NCBI GenBank assembly: GCA_009777815.1
Contig: WRLB01000008.1
Location: 1-40,097, forward strand
Source: Bacteroidota bacterium
Lineage (GTDB): Bacteria > Bacteroidota > Ignavibacteria > Kapaibacteriales > UBA2268
Direction of reading: 5' to 3'
Length of the DNA: 40,097 nucleotides
This document shows, one piece after another, positions 16,841 through 23,801 of this stretch (the stretch's first letter is position 1; each line of letters opens with the position of its first letter). A model generated the notes under the pieces. It was not told the DNA's origin. It saw only the letters and a program-made list of their open reading frames with translations, and made no database searches. Both the position numbers and the translations under genes were made by a program.

Positions 16841-16932
16841 TATTTTTGCGATGTTTATTGATGTTTTTTTTGAAAAACATTAATGTGTATTTTATTTCTA
16901 ACAGCAGGGCTTCGGTTTTGCTGTTTTTTTTT
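16841..16932 (+). ncRNA. cassette 9: predicted small RNA of about 79 nt
   Basis: Box 16841-16848. The 3' arm of hairpin 8 supplies TTTG exactly 20 bp upstream, a fitting -33 element. The 51-nt variable part holds its own inner hairpin (ATGTTTTT/AAAAACAT). Terminator hairpin 16900-16925. Confidence 0.6.
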
Positions 16933-16956
16933 ATTTATTTATATAAAAAAAAAGTG

Positions 16957-16964
16957 TATTTTTG
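16957..16964 (+). promoter_or_regulatory. tenth array promoter box, drives tatD
   Basis: TATTTTTG in the same AAAAAAGTG context as the nine cassettes, 28 bp before the tatD ATG; no terminator hairpin follows, so this copy transcribes the gene. Confidence 0.65.
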
Positions 16965-16992
16965 CATTTGTATAAAAATTAAAATATAAAAA

Positions 16993-18447
16993 ATGATAGA
17001 TACGCATTGCCATTTAAATAGTAATAAATATAATAAAGATATAGATTTAGTTGTTAAATCAGCAAAATCAGAAGGTGTGGAATATTTTATAGTTCCCGCA
17101 ACAATGCCCGAAGATTTAGAAAAAACTATAAAAATAGCAGAAAAATTTGCCGAGATATATTGTGCTTTAGGAGTGCATCCACATGAATCTTCAAGGTTTA
17201 ATGAAAATGTTTTTGCTAAAATACTAAACTTATCAAAGCATAAAAAAGTAGTAGCAATAGGCGAAATAGGATTAGATTATCATTATGATTTTTCAACTCC
17301 TGATAAACAAATATCTGCCTTTGAACGTCAATTAGAAATAGGATTAGAAACAAAATTGCCAATAATATTGCATAACAGAGAAGCAGATAAAGATATAATA
17401 AATATATTAAAAAGTAATAGCAAGTTAGAAGGAGTATGTCATTGTTATTCAAGTGGCGTAGAAGTTGCCGAAGAGTTGTTAGAAATGGGATTTTATATTT
17501 CATTTACGGCGAATATAACTTTTTCACAAAAAGATATGACAGAAGTAGTAAAGGTAGTTCCAATGGATAAAATAATGTTAGAAACAGACTCTCCTTATAT
17601 GACTCCGCATCCAAATAGAGGAAAACGAAATGTTCCTCAAAATGTAATAAAAGTAGCAGAAAAAATTTCAAGTATAAAAAATATATCATTAGAAGAGGTT
17701 ATAAAAATGACAACAGAAAATGCAAAACGTCTTTTTAGAATACCAATATTGGTATTATCCTTGTTTTTATTATCAAATAATTTATACTCACAAGATTATT
17801 ATGATGATGAATATGAAGTTATGGAAGTGCCTGACCCTTACTATCGGAAACTCGGCTTTGGTCCATTATTGGGGACTAATACATTTGTAGATAGATATCC
17901 TTCGGGTAATCGCAGTTTTTCATATGAAGGTCTATTTTCGGCTGGTGGATATATCAATTATAGATTTTTAGAGAACTTTATATTCCAAGCCGCATATTCG
18001 TATTCAGAAAATACTAAAGCAATAGATCGGCTTCCTGATTCTTTAAAACATACGTTAGATAGAAGCTTCCACAATGCTGTAGAATTTAGCATCATTGGAA
18101 TGGTTATTCCTAAAAATATGGTTAATTTCTATGCTTCATTAGGAACGACATATTTTATGAACCAAATTTCAGCAAATAGAGGCGCACCTTTGTATAAGCA
18201 CTATTACGATGATAAAAAGTGGGGATTAAACACAGGAATAGGCATATTTGTTAATTTTTCATTAGGAAATATGGGCACTCTTGTAGTAAATGCTGAATGG
18301 AAACTTGGCTTCCGTCTTGATGAAATTCAATTAAATTATGACCCAAGAGAAATGTCAAATTCGCCTAATATCAATATTCCAACAACTCATACAACGATGT
18401 CATCTGTTCCAAGAGGCGGGATAATTTGGTATATTCCATTTTTTTAG
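16993..18447 (+). CDS. tatD: TatD-family metal-dependent DNase in one frame with an outer-membrane barrel protein
   Basis: Residues 1-250 are a complete TatD hydrolase: H5 and H7 (THCHL), E91 (GEIGLDYH), H127 (ILHNRE), H150 (CHCYSSG) and D199 (ETDSPYMTP) are the metal ligands. Its family-typical end TTENAKRLFRI runs with no stop into a signal-peptide core (PILVLSLFLLSNNLYS, cleavage before Q267) and a barrel-like domain (about 270-484) rich in alternating strands. A cytoplasmic nuclease placed before an export signal makes no topological sense. An in-frame ATG at 17707 (residue 239) preceded by AGAGG would give a 246-residue barrel precursor with a normal signal peptide. I therefore infer two products from one frame, or a recent stop-codon loss. 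The upstream cassette array provides the promoter. Confidence 0.85.
   Translation: MIDTHCHLNSNKYNKDIDLVVKSAKSEGVEYFIVPATMPEDLEKTIKIAEKFAEIYCALGVHPHESSRFNENVFAKILNLSKHKKVVAIGEIGLDYHYDFSTPDKQISAFERQLEIGLETKLPIILHNREADKDIINILKSNSKLEGVCHCYSSGVEVAEELLEMGFYISFTANITFSQKDMTEVVKVVPMDKIMLETDSPYMTPHPNRGKRNVPQNVIKVAEKISSIKNISLEEVIKMTTENAKRLFRIPILVLSLFLLSNNLYSQDYYDDEYEVMEVPDPYYRKLGFGPLLGTNTFVDRYPSGNRSFSYEGLFSAGGYINYRFLENFIFQAAYSYSENTKAIDRLPDSLKHTLDRSFHNAVEFSIIGMVIPKNMVNFYASLGTTYFMNQISANRGAPLYKHYYDDKKWGLNTGIGIFVNFSLGNMGTLVVNAEWKLGFRLDEIQLNYDPREMSNSPNINIPTTHTTMSSVPRGGIIWYIPFF
17707..18447 (+). CDS. putative internally initiated outer-membrane beta-barrel protein
   Basis: Starting at ATG 17707 inside the tatD frame, the protein would begin MTTENAKRLFRIPILVLSLF, an ordinary basic-then-hydrophobic signal sequence ending LYS|Q. 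The mature part has strand patterns such as GLFSAGGYINYRFLENFIFQ, NFYASLGTTYFM and GIGIFVNFSLGNMGTLVVNA, and ends in an aromatic residue (WYIPFF), as barrel proteins often do. AGAGG lies about 10 bp upstream. The existence of this separate product is inferred from topology and the ribosome-binding site; no family is recognised. Confidence 0.5.
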   Translation: MTTENAKRLFRIPILVLSLFLLSNNLYSQDYYDDEYEVMEVPDPYYRKLGFGPLLGTNTFVDRYPSGNRSFSYEGLFSAGGYINYRFLENFIFQAAYSYSENTKAIDRLPDSLKHTLDRSFHNAVEFSIIGMVIPKNMVNFYASLGTTYFMNQISANRGAPLYKHYYDDKKWGLNTGIGIFVNFSLGNMGTLVVNAEWKLGFRLDEIQLNYDPREMSNSPNINIPTTHTTMSSVPRGGIIWYIPFF

Positions 18448-18485
18448 TTAAACATATTATTTAGTAATACTACTAAAAAATAAAA

Positions 18486-18560
18486 AATGTCATTCCGAAC
18501 TTGTTTCAGCATCTCCTTATTTTATGCGAGGGGATGCCGAAACAAGTTCAGTATAACATT
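18486..18560. repeat. REP-like element, near-consensus full copy
   Basis: About 31-bp arms around ATTTTATGCG: left arm GAACTTGTTTCAGCATCTCC, right arm GGGGATGCCGAAACAAGTTC. It sits between the convergent tatD/barrel and surE genes and could terminate both. Confidence 0.75.
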
Positions 18561-18588
18561 TTTAATTTAAGATTGCACGCTTTTTCTT

Positions 18589-19629
18589 TTACATTTCGGA
18601 TAAACTTTTTGTTATTTTTCTTTCTTCTAAAACTTTTTCTATTTCTTTATCTGTATCTTGAAGTTCTGTTGTAAGTGTGGGATTAGGTTCGGGTTCTGCA
18701 ATTTCTACTTCTAATTTTTCTACTTCATCTAATGGTTCTATAACATTATTTTCTATTTTTCTTTCTTCTAAAACTTTTTCTATTTCTTTATCTGCATCTT
18801 GGAATTCTGTAGGTTCATTTTCGTCTATTATAGTAGATTCATCTGTTAATACTTTATTTGCATCTTCATCTAAATATTCTAATCCTTTTAATTCTTCGAG
18901 CAACACTAAATTAGTAAATTGAAATTGTATCGGAGTCACAGAAACATAATTTTCATCTACTGCAGCGTCATCTATATTTTCTTCATTAGCATCATAAACA
19001 TACATGCCATTAAACCAAAAGTATTCTTTTCCGAAAGGGTCTATCCTTTTTTCGTATTCATCTTCCCAATACGAACTACTATTTTTAGTAATCTTAATAC
19101 CTTTAATCTTATCAGAACTAGCGGAAGGAACATTTATGTTCAAAAATATTTTTTCTTTATTGTGCCTTTTCATAATTTCAGATACAATTTTATAGGCGTA
19201 TTCGGCGGCGGCTTGGCAATCAGATTGTGGATTATGCGAAGATAAAGATACAGCAAAAGAAGGTATGCCTAATAAATGTCCTTCAGTTGCACCTGCAAAA
19301 GTCCCCGAATAAAGTAAATTAACTCCCGTGTTTCTTCCGAAATTAACTCCTGAAAGAACGATATCGGGCTTTTTATTTTCTAAAATTGTAAGTATTGCAA
19401 ACTTAACACAATCTGCAGGCGAGCCATTTATTGCATATCCGAAGAATTCATTTTGGATGTAATGCTTGTTATATCTTAATGGTTTGCCTGTTGTGAGAGA
19501 ATGGCTTGTAGCACTCATTTGCATAGCAGGAGCAACAACAATAACATCGCCCATTTCCTTAAACTTTTCTGCCAATGTGATTATACCATTGGAACTTATG
19601 CCATCATCATTTGTTATTAGTATTTTCAT
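18589..19629 (-). CDS. surE: 5'-nucleotidase SurE with acidic repeat tail
   Basis: Residues 1-250 are SurE, a metal-dependent nucleoside 5'/3'-monophosphatase. Ligands D8 and D9 (TNDDG), S39 and N95 (GVNFGRN) are present, as is the conserved INGSPADCV. Residues about 255-346 are an unusual extension, rich in Glu and Asp, with a 23-residue repeat seen twice (DADKEIEKVLEERKIENN and DTDKEIEKVLEERKITKS; DNA copies around 18747-18805 and 18606-18664). SurE normally ends near 250-260 residues, so the tail is an add-on, probably helical. Its role is unknown. No clear -7 box is present; the region upstream carries a REP element. Confidence 0.92.
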   Translation of the reverse strand: MKILITNDDGISSNGIITLAEKFKEMGDVIVVAPAMQMSATSHSLTTGKPLRYNKHYIQNEFFGYAINGSPADCVKFAILTILENKKPDIVLSGVNFGRNTGVNLLYSGTFAGATEGHLLGIPSFAVSLSSHNPQSDCQAAAEYAYKIVSEIMKRHNKEKIFLNINVPSASSDKIKGIKITKNSSSYWEDEYEKRIDPFGKEYFWFNGMYVYDANEENIDDAAVDENYVSVTPIQFQFTNLVLLEELKGLEYLDEDANKVLTDESTIIDENEPTEFQDADKEIEKVLEERKIENNVIEPLDEVEKLEVEIAEPEPNPTLTTELQDTDKEIEKVLEERKITKSLSEM

Positions 19630-19653
19630 AGGTTATGATATTTAATTCAAATA

Positions 19654-19724
19654 TGTCATACTGAACTTGTTTCAGCATCTAATAATTACATATAAGAAGA
19701 TACCTTGTTAAATTCGGTATGACA
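19654..19724. repeat. REP-like element, full copy
   Basis: GTCATACTGAACTTGTTTCA and its imperfect complement ending TTCGGTATGAC; lies between surE and the next minus-strand gene. Confidence 0.7.
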
Positions 19725-19745
19725 ATTATTAAAAGTCCTCTTTAT

Positions 19746-20720
19746 TTAATCCGCAAATCGCAAAGTTTTCAAAAACTCATAAGTAATGTTAGTAGTTATT
19801 TTATCGGTTATTTTTTCATCATTGATAAGGTCGTAAATTGCATTTGTTTCAAACTTGCCAATTACTTTGTTTATCAAACCTCGCGGCGAAACAGCAATAT
19901 CCCAACTACCTTTGCTATTACTTGTTGGATCCATTTTTAACATTACATTGCTAATACCTATAACGCAAGATGAATCATCTACATTTGGATACATTTCGGG
20001 CATTTCTGCTTTAATATTAAAGTTTTTGCCATCGTATAAGTAAAACTTCACATCAGCAGTATCGCAACTAAATCTAATGCCTTCTATCGGAATAGTAAAT
20101 CTCATTTGCCAAGTAGAATCTATAGCAAATCTGCCTGCCCGAATAACATTTTTATTCATATCAGAATAAAAAATTAGATTGTCATCGGAGAATACTTTTT
20201 CCCACGTTGCTTGACCGAAAGGGCTAGATATTCTTTCAATATCTCTTCGTGACTCGTCTAAACGGTCACTCTCTATTTTAGCAATCTCAAAATAAGGCGA
20301 AATAGTAGTAAAATAGTATTTGCCAGACAAAGGAAAAACTAAATTCATAAAATCATCACACGAAGGAACTTTATCGTCTCCTGCCGATGACCACTTGTAT
20401 TTATTTTTGCCATCATCATATTTGTAAACGACAGAATCATAAATAGTTCTTACTTCAGCAAAACCATTATTTAAAGACGATGGTCTAAAATAATTAAGAA
20501 ACACAACTATTTCTCTATTAAATGTTTGTTTAGTATTATCGCTATTAGTTCGCTCAATAGTTGTAGAACAAGTCATTTTATACGTAAAATAAACTCTTTC
20601 TGTAAAATCATATTGTATTTTATATTGACGAGATTCATCTCTTTGCGAAAACGCATTTTGCGTAAAAATAGCACCATTTAATAAAAGAAAATAAATTAAT
20701 GTTAATGTTGTTTTATTCAT
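19746..20720 (-). CDS. exported protein of unknown function
   Basis: The start is set at 20720, giving 324 residues that begin with a signal peptide (MNKTTLTLIYFLLLNGAIFT, cleavage near NAFSQ). An upstream ATG at 20825 would add a second hydrophobic stretch and overlap the divergent gene, so it is unlikely. The mature protein is strand-rich (YDFTERVYFTYKMTCSTTIE, DSTWQMRFTIPIEGIRFSCD) with cysteines in CDDF and SCDTADVKFY. I do not recognise it; DUF6263-like exported Bacteroidota proteins have a similar look. A TATTTTTG box lies 30 bp before the chosen ATG, which supports the start. Confidence 0.65.
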   Translation of the reverse strand: MNKTTLTLIYFLLLNGAIFTQNAFSQRDESRQYKIQYDFTERVYFTYKMTCSTTIERTNSDNTKQTFNREIVVFLNYFRPSSLNNGFAEVRTIYDSVVYKYDDGKNKYKWSSAGDDKVPSCDDFMNLVFPLSGKYYFTTISPYFEIAKIESDRLDESRRDIERISSPFGQATWEKVFSDDNLIFYSDMNKNVIRAGRFAIDSTWQMRFTIPIEGIRFSCDTADVKFYLYDGKNFNIKAEMPEMYPNVDDSSCVIGISNVMLKMDPTSNSKGSWDIAVSPRGLINKVIGKFETNAIYDLINDEKITDKITTNITYEFLKTLRFAD

Positions 20721-20750
20721 AATTTTACTATAAATAATTTTATTAAAATT

Positions 20751-20758
20751 CAAAAATA
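20751..20758 (-). promoter_or_regulatory. -7 promoter box TATTTTTG of the exported protein
   Basis: Minus-strand box 30 bp before the ATG at 20720; it lies inside the longer ORF, which argues against the upstream start. Confidence 0.55.
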
Positions 20759-20806
20759 AGAAAAATAAATTAAAAAAAAGTATATTGATATATGTAATTA
20801 AAAAAA

Positions 20807-21583
20807 ATGAAATTATCAGCAGCAATTATAACCCTGAACGAAGAACTTAACCTTAAACGAACTCTACCTACTATTAAAGATTTAGTAGACGAAATAGTTA
20901 TTGTAGATAGCGGTTCAACAGATAAAACCAAAGAAATTGCAGAAGGTTTTAATGCAAATTTTATATTTAATCAATGGCAAGGATATGGGGAGCAACGAAA
21001 CTTTGCCTTTGCAAATTGTAGTGGTGATTGGATTTTATGTATTGATGCAGATGAACCGATTTCACCCGAATTATCTAATAAAATAAAAGAAATCGTAAAT
21101 GGTAAAGATATAAGTAGTAAAGTATTTTCAATAAATCGCCGAGGCGTGTGCTTTGGTAAAAAATTAAAATATGGTATATTTTTCAACGATTATCAAGTTA
21201 GATTGTTTAGAAAAGATGTCGGAATGTTCAACAATAATTCTGTTCACGAGAAATTTATAACAGAACATAAAATAGAAAAACTTCCCAATAAGTATTTTAT
21301 TTCACATTATGCATATAATTCAATGGAAGATTATTTAGAAAGATTTAATAAATATACAACACTTGGCGCAATAGATTGTAAAATAAGAAATAAAAATAGT
21401 TCTGTTTTTAGAATCGTATTTTCGCCTTTTTTTACATTTTTTAAAATGTATTTTTTGAAGTTGGGCTTTTTAGATGGATTAGAAGGATTTGTATTATCGG
21501 TTATGAGTGCAATTTATCCAATGATAAAATACTTTAAGTTAAGAGAGGAACAGCAAATAGCAGTATCCTCTAAAACTATTTAA
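20807..21583 (+). CDS. family 2 glycosyltransferase, WaaE/KdtX-like
   Basis: The 258-residue protein has a GT-A fold start (LSAAIITLNEELNLKRTLPT), VDEIVIVDSGSTDKT, the nucleotide-sugar motif WILCIDADEPIS with the DxD-like DADE, and the NRRGVCFGKKLKYG-type acceptor region, then VRLFRK and SVHEKF, typical of WaaE-like lipopolysaccharide-core beta-glucosyltransferases. The C-terminus has a hydrophobic, membrane-associating stretch (FFTFFKMYFLKLGFLDGLEG). It probably adds a sugar to surface glycolipid. The stop codon lies inside the 80-bp composite repeat, so the repeat inserted at the very end of the gene. Confidence 0.85.
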   Translation: MKLSAAIITLNEELNLKRTLPTIKDLVDEIVIVDSGSTDKTKEIAEGFNANFIFNQWQGYGEQRNFAFANCSGDWILCIDADEPISPELSNKIKEIVNGKDISSKVFSINRRGVCFGKKLKYGIFFNDYQVRLFRKDVGMFNNNSVHEKFITEHKIEKLPNKYFISHYAYNSMEDYLERFNKYTTLGAIDCKIRNKNSSVFRIVFSPFFTFFKMYFLKLGFLDGLEGFVLSVMSAIYPMIKYFKLREEQQIAVSSKTI

Positions 21584-21655
21584 AGCATTTGCAAAAAGCA
21601 AATGCAATTTACCTGCGGCGGTTCTCCGTCTGTTATGCTGAAACAAATTCAGCAT
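21576..21655. repeat. 80-bp composite repeat, copy 2
   Basis: Same three-hairpin order as 1041-1119 with a few changes. It supplies the TAA stop of the glycosyltransferase gene (CTATTTAAAG). Confidence 0.75.
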
Positions 21656-21701
21656 AATGTTTTTAGAAGTTTCATTGTGTTTTTTTATAATACTATAATT
21701 T

Positions 21702-22808
21702 CTAATATATTGAACTATCGCCCATACAAATACCTATTCCGCGTGCAGTTTCTACTAAATTGCAATTAGGGTCTACAAAATTCATTTTGCTTATTACTTC
21801 TTTTAATGGAACTGAAACGATATTAGGATAACGATAAGCAACCATATTTCCGAACTGACCATTCTCTACTAATTCAAATGCTTTTGTTCCAAATTGGGCA
21901 CTGATAATTCTATCAAATGCTAATGGAATGCCACCTCTTTGCAAGTGTCCAAGCACAGTTTCACGAATATCTAATTGGCATCCTGCAATTTTTAGTTCTT
22001 CCTTTAAGCGAACAGCAGCACCACTTAATCGCACATTTTCATAACCAATTTCATCATTTATAATTTGCGAAACACATCCATCTTTAGGTTTTGCTCCTTC
22101 TGATATTACAATGACTGCAAAGTTTTTACCTCTACTAATTCTTTCATTTATTACGATATTTATTATATTTACATCGTAAGGAATTTCAGGTATCAAACAA
22201 ACTTCAGCACCGCCTGCAATAGCCGAATTAAGTGCTATCCATCCTGCATCTCTTCCCATAACTTCTAATATAAGAACCCTATTATGCGATGCAGCAGTAG
22301 TTACAAGTTTATCTACGGCATCTGTAGCAATCTGCACGGCGGTTTGAAATCCAAATGTCATATCTGTTGCCGCTAAATCATTATCTATTGTCTTCGGAAT
22401 CCCGATAATAGGCAAACCTTTTTCATAAAGTGCCATTGATATACGCTGCGAACCATCGCCACCAATACTTACTACTGCTTCTATACCTAATATTTCACAC
22501 TTTTTCACCATTTCATCTGACCTGTCAATTGTTTCCCAAGTCCCGTCAAACCTCTTTACAGGCCAAGCAAAAGGTCCGCCTTTATTTGTAGTTCCGATAA
22601 TTGTTCCGCCTCTAACATGTATTCCAGATACACTTGCAGGTGTTAAAGGAATTAATTTGGTCGGCTCCATAAGAAGTCCATTAAAGGATTGATAACATCC
22701 TAATACTTCCCATTTACCTGATTGATTTGCGTGCTTAACAAATGCACGAATTACGGCATTTAAACCAGGACAATCTCCACCGCCTGTTGATAACATTACT
22801 CTTTTCAT
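21702..22808 (-). CDS. pfkA: 6-phosphofructokinase
   Basis: From the ATG at 22808 (MKRVMLSTGGGDCPGLNAVI) the enzyme has 368 residues. It phosphorylates fructose 6-phosphate in glycolysis. Visible motifs are GGGDCPGLNAVIR, SIGGDGSQR, PKTIDNDL, the catalytic-loop neighbours, and VLGHLQRGGIP. The Gly after GGD points to ATP rather than pyrophosphate as donor, while Lys in PKTIDND is the mixed pattern of actinobacterial-type (group III) ATP enzymes. The 377-residue ORF start is rejected because the TATTTTTG box at 22833-22840 lies just upstream and would leave no transcribed leader. Monocistronic. Confidence 0.92.
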   Translation of the reverse strand: MKRVMLSTGGGDCPGLNAVIRAFVKHANQSGKWEVLGCYQSFNGLLMEPTKLIPLTPASVSGIHVRGGTIIGTTNKGGPFAWPVKRFDGTWETIDRSDEMVKKCEILGIEAVVSIGGDGSQRISMALYEKGLPIIGIPKTIDNDLAATDMTFGFQTAVQIATDAVDKLVTTAASHNRVLILEVMGRDAGWIALNSAIAGGAEVCLIPEIPYDVNIINIVINERISRGKNFAVIVISEGAKPKDGCVSQIINDEIGYENVRLSGAAVRLKEELKIAGCQLDIRETVLGHLQRGGIPLAFDRIISAQFGTKAFELVENGQFGNMVAYRYPNIVSVPLKEVISKMNFVDPNCNLVETARGIGICMGDSSIY

Positions 22809-22832
22809 ATTATAAATATCTTTAATGTAAAT

Positions 22833-22840
22833 CAAAAATA
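22833..22840 (-). promoter_or_regulatory. -7 promoter box TATTTTTG of pfkA
   Basis: Minus-strand box 24 bp before the ATG at 22808; supports the shorter pfkA start. Confidence 0.55.
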
Positions 22841-22874
22841 AGGTTTTTATATGAATTAATCATAAATCTGCATT

Positions 22875-22902
22875 ATGTCCTGCTGAACTTGTTTCAGCAT
22901 CT
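22875..22902. repeat. REP-like element, half copy
   Basis: CTGCTGAACTTGTTTCAGCA, a self-complementary half element between pfkA and the Panacea gene. Confidence 0.6.
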
Positions 22903-22938
22903 ACTAATATGTTTGAACAAGGATTTTTATAAGATTAT

Positions 22939-22969
22939 CTTGATTGCCAAGATAATCTTGGCAATCAAG
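22939..22969. promoter_or_regulatory. 14-bp perfect inverted repeat, possible operator
   Basis: CTTGATTGCCAAGA and its exact complement flank a TAA loop. No T run follows. It lies 52 bp before the promoter box of the Panacea/membrane-protein pair, so it may be a regulatory or protein-binding site. Confidence 0.4.
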
Positions 22970-23020
22970 ACAGTATTATACAAAATAATTAAAAAAAAGA
23001 TGGCGAATTAAAAAAAAAGT

Positions 23021-23028
23021 TATATTTG
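23021..23028 (+). promoter_or_regulatory. -7 promoter box TATATTTG of the Panacea operon
   Basis: Plus-strand TATATTTG, 32 bp before the ATG; AAGGAAA provides the ribosome-binding site. Confidence 0.55.
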
Positions 23029-23060
23029 TGTTTTTATAATTTCATAAAAGGAAATATATA

Positions 23061-23534
23061 ATGGAACAGTCAAATAAAGGTAAATATAACAGCGTAGAAG
23101 TCGCTAAATATATCGCTGCTTATTGGAATGAAAATGGAGCAGAGATAAATATGACCAAATTACAAAAACTTCTATATATTGCTTATGGAACCTGGCTTGC
23201 TGTTAAAAATGAGCGTTTGGTAGATGAGCATCCACAAGCGTGGCCTTATGGTCCCGTATTTCCTACAACAAGAAACAAGTTATCAAATATAGATTTAAAA
23301 AAAATTAATACAAATGATAATGAATTTCAAATAATTAAAAATGATTTATCTGTAAATAAATTATTAAGTATAATATTTAATACATTTGGAGATTGGAATG
23401 CTTCTAAACTATCAGAATGGTCACATAAAAACGGCTCCCCATGGTATTACACAACACAAATGCCTGATTTCAAATGGGGCGATCAAATTGATGATATAAC
23501 AATACAAGAATATTTTAGTGATGTTTGGGAGTAA
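23061..23534 (+). CDS. Panacea-domain (DUF4065/SocA-like) protein, probable antitoxin
   Basis: The 157-residue protein shows the Panacea pattern: SVEVAKYIAAYWNENGAEIN, MTKLQKLLYIAYGTWLAVKN, the hallmark AWPYGPVFP, and the distal LSEWSHKNGSPWYYT. Panacea domains are known as antitoxin modules that neutralise many unrelated toxins and are also found next to phage genes. A gene for a small membrane protein starts 6 bp downstream, with the usual antitoxin-first order, so I infer a PanA-type antitoxin of a PanTA pair. The sequence assignment is firm; the role here is inferred from context. Confidence 0.8.
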   Translation: MEQSNKGKYNSVEVAKYIAAYWNENGAEINMTKLQKLLYIAYGTWLAVKNERLVDEHPQAWPYGPVFPTTRNKLSNIDLKKINTNDNEFQIIKNDLSVNKLLSIIFNTFGDWNASKLSEWSHKNGSPWYYTTQMPDFKWGDQIDDITIQEYFSDVWE

Positions 23535-23540
23535 TATATT

Positions 23541-23801
23541 TTGGAAGAATTTAAGAATAAATTAAAAGAAGATAGATATGAACAAAACACAAAAGAACGA
23601 AATAAATTAGCAACATTAGTAAAAGTTATTGTTTCGCTATGGCTTTTATTTGCTGCTACTATGTTTATATTATATGGGGTGGGATGCTTAAAATTTCCAT
23701 CTGAAGTTATGTGTACATTACTTGCTACAACGACAGCCAATGTTCTTGGTCTTGGATATATTTTGTTAAAAGGTATATTCCCTGAAAATAAAAATAAATA
23801 A
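23541..23801 (+). CDS. small two-helix membrane protein, probable partner of the Panacea gene
   Basis: The 86-residue protein starts at TTG 23541, 6 bp after the Panacea stop. It has a charged N-terminus (EEFKNKLKEDRYEQNTKERN) and two membrane helices (LVKVIVSLWLLFAATMFILY and MCTLLATTTANVLGLGYILL), ending GIFPENKNK. The second helix (LLATTTANVLGLGYILLKG with FP) recalls a small membrane module often found at the end of accessory-system proteins. It may be the toxin of a PanTA pair or a membrane effector; this is inference. The TTG start has no strong ribosome-binding site, so translation is likely coupled. Confidence 0.6.
   Translation: MEEFKNKLKEDRYEQNTKERNKLATLVKVIVSLWLLFAATMFILYGVGCLKFPSEVMCTLLATTTANVLGLGYILLKGIFPENKNK

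Larger units (their letters stand above)
16031..16964 (+). repeat. tandem array of nine promoter/variable/terminator cassettes plus a tenth promoter
   Basis: Ten TATTTTTG boxes (starts 16039, 16122, 16224, 16324, 16422, 16540, 16649, 16743, 16841, 16957) alternate with nine copies of a 26-nt hairpin (starts 16079, 16166, 16276, 16381, 16480, 16591, 16702, 16800, 16900), each followed by a T run. Box-to-box distance is 83-118 bp. The stem is AACAGCA..., closed by C-TTCG-G. Stem position 8/19 is G-T in six copies, G-A in copy 4 and T-A in copies 5 and 7, a compensatory change that argues for a selected RNA structure. The 32-51 nt between box and hairpin differ among copies. The tenth box drives tatD. 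Confidence 0.85.

Noticed and set aside
16021-16992. CRISPR array
   Set aside because: The repeats are promoter box plus terminator hairpin, not one uniform repeat; units vary from 83 to 118 bp, two variable parts are copies of each other, T runs would end transcription after every unit, and no cas gene is near.
17216-17689. Minus-strand ORFs rich in Leu and Phe inside tatD
   Set aside because: They mirror the A-rich coding strand of tatD; they are not independent genes.
20721-20825. N-terminal extension of the exported protein (start at 20825)
   Set aside because: It would cross its own -7 box, overlap the divergent glycosyltransferase start and place a second hydrophobic segment before a normal signal peptide.
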